This document shows, piece after piece, positions 28,749 through 38,133 of a stretch of DNA of 64,000 nt. The stretch covers positions 1,240,001 to 1,304,000 of the forward strand of contig NZ_CP013342.1 of assembly GCF_001610975.1 (NCBI RefSeq), given 5' to 3'. This DNA comes from Sphingopyxis terrae subsp. terrae NBRC 15098. Lineage in GTDB: Bacteria > Pseudomonadota > Alphaproteobacteria > Sphingomonadales > Sphingomonadaceae. Made by a program: the position numbers and the translations under genes. The notes beneath the pieces are model-generated. The model ran no database searches and had not been told where the DNA came from. It worked only from the letters and a program-made list of their open reading frames with translations. Every line of letters begins with the position of its first letter. Position 1 is the first letter of the stretch.

Positions 28749-28776
28749 CGTCGCCCCCGCGCGGGCGGGGGCGACG
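28749..28776. terminator. Bidirectional hairpin between convergent TetR and M20 genes
   Basis: CGTCGCCCCCGC, four bases, GCGGGGGCGACG: a perfect 12-bp stem immediately after the TetR stop and 17 bp before the end of the convergent M20 peptidase gene. There is no T-run, so termination by this hairpin is inferred from position. Confidence 0.6.
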
Positions 28777-28792
28777 GCATAGGTTCGGACGA

Positions 28793-30166
28793 TTATTTCG
28801 CCAGGTCGCGCAGCAGGCTGTCCCAATGCGCAAGCGCGCCGGGAATGGCGTTGACCGGCACCCTCTCGTTGAGCCCGTGCGCGTAGCTGTCGCTCGCCTT
28901 CGAAAACAGACCCGCGACGCCATAGCTCGGAACGCCCAGCATACGGAAATGATAGCTGTCGGTCGCCCCTGCGCTCATCGACGGTATGATCGGCAGGCCC
29001 GGGAAGCGCCCATGGACGGCCTTCGTCACCGCCGCCATGACATCGGGGCGCAGCGGCGAGGCGTCGCTCGCGCTCGCGTCGGGATCGGGCTTCACCGCCA
29101 CCGCGGGGTCGGCGATCACGCGTTCGAGTTCGGCGCGCACCGCCTCGACAGGCACGCCAGGGAAGATGCGGCAGTTGATATTGGCGGTCGCCCGCTGCGG
29201 CAGGGCGTTTTCGGCGTGACCGCCGTTGACCAGCGTCGGGACGCAGGTGGTGCCGATCTGGCCGACATATTCAGGATCGGCGGTAATCGTCGCGATCGCC
29301 GCCGCGTCGGCGGGGTTTGCGGCAAAGGTCTTGAGCGCTGCGCCGATCGCACCGCCGACCTGATCGGCAACAATCGGCATACCGACCTTGGTCAGTTCGT
29401 TCTGCTGCGGCTGGAAATGATGGGCGCCCACCTTGGCGAGTGCATTCGACAATTGAACGATGGCATTGGTCGGCGACGGGCGCGAGCTGTGACCGCCGGG
29501 GTTCGTGACCTCCAGCGTGAAGTCGGCATAGGTTTTTTCGCCGGCCTGCAGAGCGTAATATTGCGCCTTGCCGTCTTCACCGATCAGGCCGCCGCCGCCG
29601 TCGCCGTTGAGCGCGAGTTCGGCGCCCTTATATTTGGCGGCGAGCGCACGCGTCGTCATCATCGACGTTTCCTCGTCGCCCGACAGCAGCAGGATGATCG
29701 AGCGCTTGGGCTTGAAGCCGTCCTTCCTGAGCTGCGCCATGGTGGCGACCATCATCGCGACGTCGAATTTATTGTCCTCCGACCCGCGCCCGAAAATATA
29801 GCCATTCTCCTCGACCGGCACGAACGGATCGCGCGTCCAGTCCTTCGCGTCGGCCTCGACGACATCCATATGGCCGAGCAGCAGGATCGGCTTTTCCTTC
29901 GTCGTTCCCTGCAGCGTGGCGGCGAAGGTCGCGGTTTCGCCCATCGGGGTGATGACGATGTCGCTGTCGGCATAGCCCGCCGCCTTCAGCACCTCGGCAT
30001 AATAGGCCGCAAGTTCGGGCACCTTGCCGCGTCCCGCGACGGTCGGGATCGCGACGCTGTCGATCAGGATCTTTTTCGCGGTACCCGCATCGGCGGGTTT
30101 GGCATGGACGGGCGCGGCGGCCAGCAAGGCGGCGGCGAGGGCGAGCGGAGCGGTAAGGGTGCGCAT
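28793..30166 (-). CDS. M20/M25/M40-family zinc metallopeptidase, exported
   Basis: 457 aa with a cleavable signal peptide (APLALAAALLAAAPVHA). Metal ligands are visible in LLGHMDVVEAD, GRGSEDNKFD and the catalytic Glu in GDEETSM. The central dimerisation domain contains NPGGHSSRPSP. A secreted carboxypeptidase or dipeptidase role is likely. Confidence 0.92.
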   Translation of the reverse strand: MRTLTAPLALAAALLAAAPVHAKPADAGTAKKILIDSVAIPTVAGRGKVPELAAYYAEVLKAAGYADSDIVITPMGETATFAATLQGTTKEKPILLLGHMDVVEADAKDWTRDPFVPVEENGYIFGRGSEDNKFDVAMMVATMAQLRKDGFKPKRSIILLLSGDEETSMMTTRALAAKYKGAELALNGDGGGGLIGEDGKAQYYALQAGEKTYADFTLEVTNPGGHSSRPSPTNAIVQLSNALAKVGAHHFQPQQNELTKVGMPIVADQVGGAIGAALKTFAANPADAAAIATITADPEYVGQIGTTCVPTLVNGGHAENALPQRATANINCRIFPGVPVEAVRAELERVIADPAVAVKPDPDASASDASPLRPDVMAAVTKAVHGRFPGLPIIPSMSAGATDSYHFRMLGVPSYGVAGLFSKASDSYAHGLNERVPVNAIPGALAHWDSLLRDLAK

Positions 30167-30250
30167 GGTTCGCGACTATGGCGTCTGCGCGGGGGCGCGC
30201 AAGACCCGAAGTTGGGCAGATCCCCCCTGCCCCCCAATCGCCGCCCGCGG

Positions 30251-30442
30251 TCAAGCCGGCGCGAGTTCACTCGCAAGCTTGAGCACGCAGCGCCCGTCGA
30301 GCATTTCGATCAGATAGGCGGGATTCCCCGCGCTCCCGTTGCGCACGATCCGGCTACCCTTGATCGTGCGTTCGACGCGGCGGTCGAAGCGCTCGGCGAT
30401 CACGCCGCGACCTTCGCCGCGGCCCCATTGCCAGCACACCAT
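30251..30442 (-). CDS. Small TUDOR-like protein (DUF2945 type)
   Basis: 63 aa beginning MVCWQWGRGEGRGVIAER and ending YLIEMLDGRCVLKLASELAP. This matches the small beta-barrel layout of the proteins annotated as hypervirulence-associated TUDOR domain. It lies 26 bp downstream of the bactofilin stop, so it may be read through from that transcript. The start is uncertain. Function unknown. Confidence 0.6.
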   Translation of the reverse strand: MVCWQWGRGEGRGVIAERFDRRVERTIKGSRIVRNGSAGNPAYLIEMLDGRCVLKLASELAPA

Positions 30443-30468
30443 CGTGCCGACCGGAAAATCGCGGTCGG

Positions 30469-30933
30469 TCAGGCGCCGAACGAGGCCGGCTTTTCGCCGA
30501 CGACTTCGAGCGCCGGAGGCGCCTTGGCCGCACCCGCGCGGCGGTGCGACAGCTTGCCGTCGACCTTGCCGCCATTTTCGATCGTGATCGTTTCGTAGGT
30601 CACGTCGCCGGTGATCCGCGCGCTGGCGTGGATGATCAGCGTCTTGGCCTCGATCGACCCGTCGACCAGACCCGCAAGCTTAGCGGTCTCGGCGACGACA
30701 CCGCCCTTGATCTCGCTCGCCTCGCCCTGGACGAGGTTGGCGCATTTCAAGTCGCCCTCGATCTTGCCGTCGACGTGCAGGTCGACACTGGCCGACACAT
30801 TGCCGGTGATGACCACATCCGACCCGATGATCGAGAAAGTGGTATGACGGGCGCCGGTCGCCATCTTAGCGGGCACCGGCGGAAGCGAGGGCGCCGACCC
30901 GCTGTCGGGCGTCGTCTTTGACTTTGAGAACAT
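30469..30933 (-). CDS. Bactofilin
   Basis: 154-aa polymer-forming cytoskeletal protein with a disordered N terminus, a beta-helical core of repeating short strands (SIIGSDVVITGNVSASVDLH, DGKIEGDL, GSIEAKTLIIHASARITGDV) and a disordered C terminus. The start at 30933 has a strong GGAGG site although it makes the gene overlap the end of the M23 peptidase gene by 68 bp. The pairing with an M23 peptidase is a recurring partnership in which bactofilin positions cell-wall hydrolysis. Confidence 0.93.
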   Translation of the reverse strand: MFSKSKTTPDSGSAPSLPPVPAKMATGARHTTFSIIGSDVVITGNVSASVDLHVDGKIEGDLKCANLVQGEASEIKGGVVAETAKLAGLVDGSIEAKTLIIHASARITGDVTYETITIENGGKVDGKLSHRRAGAAKAPPALEVVGEKPASFGA

Positions 30934-32071
30934 CGGCTTTGGCCTCCAGAAAACGCCGCGGATTGACCGCGACCCCGTTCAAACGGACTTCGAAATGCAA
31001 ATGGCTGCCGGTCGAGCGGCCGGTGCTGCCCATGCGGGCGATCTGCTGCCCCGCGGTGACGCGGTCGCCCACTTTGGCGTTGAAACCCGACAAATGGGCA
31101 TAGCGGGTCAGGATACCCTGACCATGATCGACCTCGACGACATTGCCATAGCCCGACTTCTGGCCGACGAAGCTGACACGCCCGGGCGCGGCGGCGAGGA
31201 TCGGCGCGCCGATCGGCCCCGGGAAATCGAGCCCCGCGTGCATCGCACCGGCGCCGGTGAAGGGATCGCTGCGATAGCCATAGCTCGATGAGAGCATCAG
31301 CACATGCGCCGGCTGACCCGAAGGAATCGCGACGAGGGTGCGTTCGAACACTTCCATACGGAACAGCGCGCCTTCGAGCGCGGCGAAGCTGGTGCCGAGC
31401 GCGCCCGCATTGCCGCCGCGGCGCTGGAAGGGGATGAGCGGACCACCACGACCCGACGAGGCGTCGCGAACGAGCGCGCGCGGATCGAGCCCGAGCTTGG
31501 CGACCGCGCTTTCGGCCTTGGCGGCGCGGGCGTTGACCGCGGCGAGCAGGCGCGACGAAAAGGCCTCCTGCCGCGCCTCGATGCGCGCGAGCGCCTGTGC
31601 TTCGGGGGGCAGGCGCGGATCGATGGCGCTGGTCTTGAGCGGCGTCGCGGCGTCGCCGTCGGCTTTTGCACCATCGGCCGCCTTCGCCGGCGCGGGCAGC
31701 GCTTCGTTGCCGAAATAATCCTGCTGCCACTGTTCGAGCTGCTTTTGCCGCTCGTCGAGGTCGGCGGCGATTTCGCCGACGCGGTCGCGATAGCGCGCGA
31801 TGCGCTGCTCGGCAGCCGCGGCAGCCGCCTGCTTCTGCGCGACTTCGGCGCGCTCGTCGGCGGTGAGCAGCTGGTTGACGAACACAGCGAGCGTAATCGC
31901 AGCCCAAGCGAGCAGCACCGCGCCAGCGATCAGCGCAACGCGCTTTTGCCAAACGGCGCTGATACGCAGAAACCGGACATGGCCGTGCGTGCGAATGAAG
32001 ATTTCATGGTCCTGGAACAGCGCATTAAAACGCTGGCGCCAATGGCGCAGACCCGTCGATTGGGAAGACAA
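30866..32071 (-). CDS. M23-family (LytM) peptidoglycan endopeptidase, membrane anchored
   Basis: 401 aa: cytoplasmic N terminus, one membrane helix (VALIAGAVLLAWAAITLAVF), a coiled coil rich in Ala/Gln (residues about 75-120), and a C-terminal LytM domain with zinc ligands in MHAGLDFPG and SHLHFEV. Overlaps the bactofilin gene downstream, indicating coupled expression. Confidence 0.93.
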   Translation of the reverse strand: MSSQSTGLRHWRQRFNALFQDHEIFIRTHGHVRFLRISAVWQKRVALIAGAVLLAWAAITLAVFVNQLLTADERAEVAQKQAAAAAAEQRIARYRDRVGEIAADLDERQKQLEQWQQDYFGNEALPAPAKAADGAKADGDAATPLKTSAIDPRLPPEAQALARIEARQEAFSSRLLAAVNARAAKAESAVAKLGLDPRALVRDASSGRGGPLIPFQRRGGNAGALGTSFAALEGALFRMEVFERTLVAIPSGQPAHVLMLSSSYGYRSDPFTGAGAMHAGLDFPGPIGAPILAAAPGRVSFVGQKSGYGNVVEVDHGQGILTRYAHLSGFNAKVGDRVTAGQQIARMGSTGRSTGSHLHFEVRLNGVAVNPRRFLEAKADVLKVKDDARQRVGALASAGAR

Positions 32072-32304
32072 GCTACGACCCCGTCTTGTTGTTCTGATGG
32101 AGCCCTCCGCCCCGACTTGGTGGGGCCTTTACCAGCGCCGGCGGGGCATCGCGACTCTTCAGCGGCCGAGTCGGGTTGAATCGAACCTGACTCGCGGTGA
32201 ACGGTGTCAAACCGTCGCAACTATGATCGATCGGGCGGCATTTTCGCCGCGAATCGGGGATTATCGTTGACGGCTTGCTTACCATTTCGGCCTAGGACGA
32301 GGGG

Positions 32305-33726
32305 GTGACCCATATGCCCGATCTTGCCGTTCCGGCGGCCGCCGAGACGGCGGCTGACGCCATCGAAGCGCCCGCTTCGCGCCCCCGATCGGCGGTCAGC
32401 GCCGGGGTCGGGATCGTCGGTATCCTGGGCCTGTTTTCCTATCTGCTGATCGCGCGCTACGCGCCCGAAATCGCGGCCTATCTGGGCGTCGACTGGGGAC
32501 AGCGCGGGCCGATGAACGGCCCCAATTCGGCGATCGCCAGCGTCCTTGCCTGCGGCGTTCCAATGGTGCTGTGGTCGCTGTTCGTCGACAAGGTGCACCG
32601 CAATCCGTCGACCGGCATCGACTGGTCGCTGCGCCGCCCGTGGCGCGAGACGGTCGACATCAGCCTGACCAAGATCGCCGGGCTGTGGACGACCTGGGCG
32701 CTGATCGCCGGATTCTATGCCGTGATGCGCTATTATTGGGAGGGCAATTACGCCTTCTCGATGGACCTGCTCGAACGGGTGGTGCCGTGGCTGCTGCTCG
32801 TATCGGTGCCCTATATGCTGTGGCTCGACCGCCGCATGGTCGAACCGCGCGACGGCTGTTACCAGTTCGGACGCTGGCTGATCGCGCCGCGCCAGTCGGG
32901 CCGCGCCCAGCCCGTCGATGGGCGCGCGATCGCGCATCATCTGCGCGCCTGGGCGGTGAAGGGGTTCTTCACCGCCTTCATGCTGTCGATCGTGCCGGGC
33001 AATTTCTCGTCACTGGCCAGCGTGCCGATGCGCGACGTCCTCGCCAATCCCTATATGACCGGCATCTGGACGATCAACCTGCTCTATCTGGTCGATGTCC
33101 ATGTCGCGACCGTCGGCTATATCCTGACCCTCAAGCCGCTCGACGCGCATATCCGCACCGCCAATCCCTATGGCATGGCGTGGGTCGCGGCGCTCGTCTG
33201 CTACCCGCCCTTCATTCTGATGAACGGCGGGCCGCTCGATTATACGGTGAACGGGTCCGACTGGGGCTATTGGCTTCAGGGGCACGACACGCTGATGACA
33301 TTGTGGGGCGTGGCGCTGGTATTTCTGGTCGGCATCTACGCCTGGGCGACGATGGCGTTCGGCATCCGCTTTTCGAACCTGACCCACCGCGGCGTCATCA
33401 CCCACGGCCCCTATGCCTTCACGCGGCACCCCGCCTATGTGTCGAAGAATCTGAGCTGGTGGATCGGCTCGCTGCCCTTCCTCGTCACATCTGGCAGCGC
33501 CGCCGACGCGGTGCGCAACACCATCCTGCTCGCGGCGGTCAGCGGCGTCTATTACTGGCGCGCCAAGACCGAGGAAAAGCATCTGCTCGGCGATCCCGCC
33601 TATCAGGCCTATTGGGCCTGGGCGCAGCGCCACGCCCTCGTCCCGCGCCTGTTCGCGAAGCTGAGTGGCCGCGCATTGCCGCGGATACGGCTCGATCCCG
33701 ATCCGCGCGTCGGGCCGGTCGCCTGA
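32305..33726 (+). CDS. Multi-pass membrane protein with isoprenylcysteine-methyltransferase-like C terminus
   Basis: 473 aa with about eight membrane helices. The C-terminal part has RGVITHGPYAFTRHPAYVSKNLSWW, followed by KTEEKHLLGDPAYQAYW, the SAM-binding signature of the ICMT/phospholipid methyltransferase superfamily. It starts at GTG 32305 after GAGGGG. An ATG at 32314 is the alternative. The 233-bp gap before it holds its promoter and that of the divergent M23 gene. Substrate unknown. Confidence 0.85.
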   Translation: MTHMPDLAVPAAAETAADAIEAPASRPRSAVSAGVGIVGILGLFSYLLIARYAPEIAAYLGVDWGQRGPMNGPNSAIASVLACGVPMVLWSLFVDKVHRNPSTGIDWSLRRPWRETVDISLTKIAGLWTTWALIAGFYAVMRYYWEGNYAFSMDLLERVVPWLLLVSVPYMLWLDRRMVEPRDGCYQFGRWLIAPRQSGRAQPVDGRAIAHHLRAWAVKGFFTAFMLSIVPGNFSSLASVPMRDVLANPYMTGIWTINLLYLVDVHVATVGYILTLKPLDAHIRTANPYGMAWVAALVCYPPFILMNGGPLDYTVNGSDWGYWLQGHDTLMTLWGVALVFLVGIYAWATMAFGIRFSNLTHRGVITHGPYAFTRHPAYVSKNLSWWIGSLPFLVTSGSAADAVRNTILLAAVSGVYYWRAKTEEKHLLGDPAYQAYWAWAQRHALVPRLFAKLSGRALPRIRLDPDPRVGPVA

Positions 33727-33745
33727 CCGCCCGGCGGACGCGCTA

Positions 33746-34402
33746 TCAGGGAGCCTGCCAGCCCTTCGGGGCGGGCGTCTTGGGCTTGTAACGGCACAGA
33801 TCGGCAACGGGGCAGCGCCAGCATTCGGGGGTGCGCGCCTTGCAGATATAACGACCGTGCAGGATCAGCCAGTGGTGCGCGCCGACGCGAAAGGGCTGCG
33901 GCGTTTCCTTGTCGAGCTTTTTTTCGACCGCGAGAGGCGTCTTGCCGGGCGCAAGGCCGGTGCGGTTGCCGACGCGGAAAATGTGCGTGTCGACCGCAAA
34001 GGTTTCCGCCCCGAAGGCGCAGTTCATGACGACATTGGCGGTCTTGCGCCCCACGCCGGGCAATTCGACCAGCGTATCGCGGTCGGCGGGCACTTCGCCG
34101 CCATGGTCGCGGACGAGAATTTCGCTGAGCGCGATGACATTCTTCGCCTTCGCGTTGAACAGCCCGATCGTCTTGATGTGCTGTTTGAGGCCGTCTTCGC
34201 CAAGGTCGACCATCTGCTGCGGGGTCTTCACGTCCTGAAACAGTCGCCGCGTCGCCTTGTTCACCCCGACATCGGTCGCCTGCGCCGACAGCACCACCGC
34301 GACGAGCAGCTGGTACGTGTTGCCAAATTCCAGTTCGGTTTCCGGACTCGGGTTGAGTTCGGCAAGGCGGCGATAGAATTCGAAGATGTCGGCCTTCTTC
34401 AT
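33746..34402 (-). CDS. nth: Endonuclease III
   Basis: 218-aa DNA glycosylase/AP lyase removing oxidised pyrimidines. The helix-hairpin-helix LPGVGRKTANVV carries the catalytic Lys, VDTHIFRV holds the catalytic Asp, and the C-terminal [4Fe-4S] cysteines are in CKARTPECWRCPVADLC. The start overlaps the stop of the upstream M48 peptidase gene in ATGA. Confidence 0.97.
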   Translation of the reverse strand: MKKADIFEFYRRLAELNPSPETELEFGNTYQLLVAVVLSAQATDVGVNKATRRLFQDVKTPQQMVDLGEDGLKQHIKTIGLFNAKAKNVIALSEILVRDHGGEVPADRDTLVELPGVGRKTANVVMNCAFGAETFAVDTHIFRVGNRTGLAPGKTPLAVEKKLDKETPQPFRVGAHHWLILHGRYICKARTPECWRCPVADLCRYKPKTPAPKGWQAP

Positions 34403-35559
34403 TCGGCCGCGGGCGGGTGCGCCGCCTTCCAGTCCATCGCGACGCGCACGCGCCGTTCGACCGAAGGATGGTCGTAAAAGATCGTCTCCTCGACCGCGCC
34501 GGGGCGCGGGTTGCGATATTCGGCGGTCTTGACGAGCGCGGTGGCAAGCGCATCGGGCCGGTTTTCGGTCTTGAGCGAATAAAGGTCGGCCTCGCTCTCG
34601 TCGATGCGGATCAGCGTGTTAGTGATCGGCAGGGTGACGAGGCCGAACAGCGACAGGAAGAAAATCAGGACAGGAAAGCCGCGCGGATCGCCGATCTCGG
34701 CATCGCTGCCGAACAGCCGTGCGAGGCGCGGAAAGAGCCGGTCGGCCAAAAAGAAAAGCAGCACCGCGAGCGCCGCAAAGACGAAAACCATGCGCCAGAT
34801 ATGGCCGAGCACATAATGGCCGATCTCGTGCCCCGTCACCGCGCGCACCTCGTCGAGCGAGGCCTTGCCGATCGCAACGTCCGAGATCGCGATGCGCGCC
34901 GAATGACCGATGCCCGAGACATTAGCGGTGAAATTGTTCGATTGGCGCGATCCATCGAACATATAGATACGGTCAGCGGGTATGTCGGCCTTTGCCGCCA
35001 TCTCGACGAGCGCATCGCGCACCGGCCCATCGGGAACCGGTGTATATTTGTTGAACAAAGGCTCGATCGCGATCGGCGCGACGAGCAGAAACGCCGAAAT
35101 GGCGATCGCCGCCAGCCCGCCCGACCAGATCCACCAGCGCTTGCCCGTGCGCCGGATCAGCGCATAGACGCCGAGGAAGAAGAGCCCGCCGAGCAGCGCG
35201 GTGATGACGGTCGAGATCGCCGCCTGACCGAGCCAGTCGCCGAGCGGCTGGCTGGTGCGATCATAGGCGGTCTCGCGAATCCAGCCGGTGTAAATGTCCC
35301 ACGGCAGAGTGACGAGCGCCGAAAGCAGGAAGAAGACCGCGCACAGCACCCAGGTCCGCAGTGCCCAGCCGCGCCGCGCCAGACGCGTATCGATGCGATC
35401 GAGAACCCGCAGCCGCACGAAAAGCAGGGTCACGGCCGCCGCGACGAGCAAGCCCCACAAGAGCAGCCAGTGATTGCCGTGCGTATAGGCGGCCGCCTTC
35501 GCCAGCGCCTGCGGCCCGAGGCTGTCGATGTAGCCCGCGGTTTCTGCGGCTGGGTTCAT
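34399..35559 (-). CDS. M48-family integral-membrane protease (Ste24/CAAX type)
   Basis: 386 aa with several membrane helices flanking the zinc motif HEIGHYVLGH and a downstream glutamate in DESEADLYSL. The N-terminal membrane domain (YIRRTGKRWW and similar) matches the Ste24-like peptidase family rather than HtpX. The start at 35559 has GAGGGGAG at good spacing. Cotranscribed with nth. Substrate unknown. Confidence 0.9.
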   Translation of the reverse strand: MNPAAETAGYIDSLGPQALAKAAAYTHGNHWLLLWGLLVAAAVTLLFVRLRVLDRIDTRLARRGWALRTWVLCAVFFLLSALVTLPWDIYTGWIRETAYDRTSQPLGDWLGQAAISTVITALLGGLFFLGVYALIRRTGKRWWIWSGGLAAIAISAFLLVAPIAIEPLFNKYTPVPDGPVRDALVEMAAKADIPADRIYMFDGSRQSNNFTANVSGIGHSARIAISDVAIGKASLDEVRAVTGHEIGHYVLGHIWRMVFVFAALAVLLFFLADRLFPRLARLFGSDAEIGDPRGFPVLIFFLSLFGLVTLPITNTLIRIDESEADLYSLKTENRPDALATALVKTAEYRNPRPGAVEETIFYDHPSVERRVRVAMDWKAAHPPAAE

Positions 35560-35638
35560 CGCGATATCTCCCCTCAACTTTGGCAGCGATGCCGTATTAG
35601 GAGAGCAATACGCCGAAATCGGCGCGCCGCAAGCCCGT

Positions 35639-36364
35639 TCAGAGGCCGAGCACCTGCGGCATCGTGTAGCGACCCGGCGGCTGGTGGATCAGCCACAGCG
35701 CCGCCCGCACCGCGCCGCGCGCGAAGATCATGCGGTTTTCGGCGCGATGCGACAGAGTGATCATTTCCTCCGGCCCGGCGAAGATGACATCATGGTCGCC
35801 GGCGATGGTCCCGCCGCGCAGCGATGCGAAGCCGATCTTGCCATGGCCACGCGCCCCGGTGACGCCATCGCGGCCACGTTCGGAGCAGCGGTCGAGGCTG
35901 ATGCCGCGCCCCTCGGCGGCTGCCTGACCAAGCAGCAGGGCGGTGCCGCTCGGCGAATCGACCTTCATCCGGTGATGCATTTCCAACACCTCGATATCCC
36001 AATCGGCGTCGAGCCGCGCCGCCGCCTCGCGCACCAGATGCGCAAGCAGCGTGACGCCAAGCGAAGTATTGCCCGTCTGGAGCACCGCGATATCCTTCGC
36101 GGCATCGTCGATCAGATAATGGTGACGCTCCTCAAGCCCCGTCGTGCCGATGACGATGGGCTTCCTTGCGGTAATGCAGGCGTCGAGCGTCGCCTCCAGC
36201 GCCCCCGGCGACGAGAAATCGACGAGCACATCGGCGGCGGCAACGAGCCGTGCGACATCGCCGCCCTTGTCGACGCCGCAGCTGCGCTGCCCCGCCTCCG
36301 AAATCGCGGCGGCGAGCGCGACGCCCATCCGTCCCTGACTGCCGATGATGCCGATGCTCGTCAT
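35639..36364 (-). CDS. dapB: 4-hydroxy-tetrahydrodipicolinate reductase
   Basis: 241-aa NAD(P)H-dependent reductase of the lysine/diaminopimelate pathway. The Rossmann start is IGIIGSQGRMG. GTTGL and the catalytic MHHRMKVDSPSGTAL (His-His and Lys) are intact. The start at 36364 was chosen at the Rossmann strand; upstream in-frame sequence is not protein-like. Divergent from the sirtuin gene. Confidence 0.96.
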   Translation of the reverse strand: MTSIGIIGSQGRMGVALAAAISEAGQRSCGVDKGGDVARLVAAADVLVDFSSPGALEATLDACITARKPIVIGTTGLEERHHYLIDDAAKDIAVLQTGNTSLGVTLLAHLVREAAARLDADWDIEVLEMHHRMKVDSPSGTALLLGQAAAEGRGISLDRCSERGRDGVTGARGHGKIGFASLRGGTIAGDHDVIFAGPEEMITLSHRAENRMIFARGAVRAALWLIHQPPGRYTMPQVLGL

Positions 36365-36491
36365 GACGCGTCCCCTTACCCCATCCCCCTTAGCGCTTCC
36401 GATCGCGCAAAGTCGAGGCGCGGCTCGCCCGGCACGGGCCGGATTGATGAAAAAGGATGAAGCCGCCACTGCGTCTCGATAGAGAGGCCGC

Positions 36492-37196
36492 ATGAGCGGC
36501 GTCCATAACATCGTGATCCTGACCGGCGCGGGCGTGTCGGCCGAAAGTGGTATCGACACCTTCCGTGACGGCGGCGGGCTTTGGGAACAGCATCGGGTCG
36601 AGGATGTGGCGACGCCCGAAGCTTTCGTCCGCGATCCCGATCTGGTCCACCGCTTTTACGATGCGCGCCGCGCCGCGATCCAGACCAAACAGCCCAACGC
36701 CGCCCATGCTGCGCTGGCACGGCTCGACGCGCATTGGCCCGGCGAGTTGCTGATCGTCACGCAAAATGTCGACGATCTGCACGAGCGCGCGGGCGCGAAG
36801 CGGTTGATTCACATGCACGGCGAACATCTGAACGCGTGGTGCACCGCGTGCGACCGACGCAGCCCATGGTCCGGCACGTTGATCGACCGGCCCGCCTGCC
36901 CGGCGTGCGGCCTGGTCGGCTATCTGCGCCCCGACGTCGTGTGGTTCGGCGAGATGCCCTATAGGATGGACGACATATATCGCGCCATCAACCGCGCCGA
37001 CCTGTTCGTTTCGATCGGCACCTCCGGCGCGGTCTATCCCGCCGCGGGTTTCGTGCGCGAGGCGCGGCAGGCGGGTGCCCGCACGCTCGAGCTCAATATG
37101 GAGCCGAGCCAGGGCAGCTATTGGTTCGACGAGGCGCGGCAGGGACCGGCAACGCAGCTGGTACCGCAATGGGTCGATCAATTTCTGGGGCTCTGA
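36492..37196 (+). CDS. cobB: NAD-dependent sirtuin deacylase (class III-like)
   Basis: 234 aa with GAGVSAESGI, TQNVDDLHERAG and the catalytic His in HMHGEH. The zinc cysteines are CTAC and CPAC. FYDARR supplies the Tyr and Arg that in SIRT5/CobB-type enzymes select acidic acyl groups such as succinyl-lysine, so desuccinylase activity is likely. Its stop lies just before the end of the convergent tadA gene. Confidence 0.93.
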   Translation: MSGVHNIVILTGAGVSAESGIDTFRDGGGLWEQHRVEDVATPEAFVRDPDLVHRFYDARRAAIQTKQPNAAHAALARLDAHWPGELLIVTQNVDDLHERAGAKRLIHMHGEHLNAWCTACDRRSPWSGTLIDRPACPACGLVGYLRPDVVWFGEMPYRMDDIYRAINRADLFVSIGTSGAVYPAAGFVREARQAGARTLELNMEPSQGSYWFDEARQGPATQLVPQWVDQFLGL

Positions 37197-37199
37197 CGG

Positions 37200-37658
<459 letters not shown>

Positions 37659-37784
37659 CTACCGCTAATCGCTTGACGAATCTCCGGCAAGCCGATAAGC
37701 GCGCGCCTTTCCCGGCCCACCCGGTCCCTTCGGCGCCTTTCGCGCCAACCGGCACGCCGCCCAGATTTTGTGAGGAAGAAGACG

Positions 37785-38078
37785 ATGTCGCGCATTTGCG
37801 AACTGACCGGCAAGGGCCGCCAGGTTGGCCACAATGTCAGCCACGCCAACAACAAGACCAAGCGTACCTTCCTGCCCAACCTGCAGAATGTGACGCTGCT
37901 GTCGGACGCGCTCGGCAAGGGCGTGAAGCTGCGCGTGTCGACCCACGGCCTGCGTTCGGTTGAACATAATGGCGGCCTCGACAACTGGCTGATGAAGACC
38001 GGCGACAATCTGCTTTCGGACAACGCCCGCAAGATCAAGAAGGAAGTCGCGAAGAAGCTGGCCGAAAAGGCCGCCTGA
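37785..38078 (+). CDS. rpmB: 50S ribosomal protein L28
   Basis: 97 aa starting [20 protein letters not shown], the conserved L28 N terminus, with [15 protein letters not shown] in the body. The start at 37785 has GAGGAAGAAG before it. A terminator hairpin follows at 38102. Confidence 0.97.
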   Translation: MSRICELTGKGRQVGHNVSHANNKTKRTFLPNLQNVTLLSDALGKGVKLRVSTHGLRSVEHNGGLDNWLMKTGDNLLSDNARKIKKEVAKKLAEKAA

Positions 38079-38101
38079 TTCGTCCTTCGACGTGCTGCGA
38101 C

Positions 38102-38133
38102 AAAAGGCCGCCGGTTTACCGCGCGGCCTTTTT
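38102..38133 (+). terminator. Terminator after rpmB, overlapping the end of the convergent gene
   Basis: AAAAGGCCGC pairs with GCGGCCTTTTT around a loop. The T-run serves rpmB and the A-run serves the opposite strand, so it may act in both directions. It covers the stop codon of the convergent phytase-like esterase gene. Confidence 0.85.
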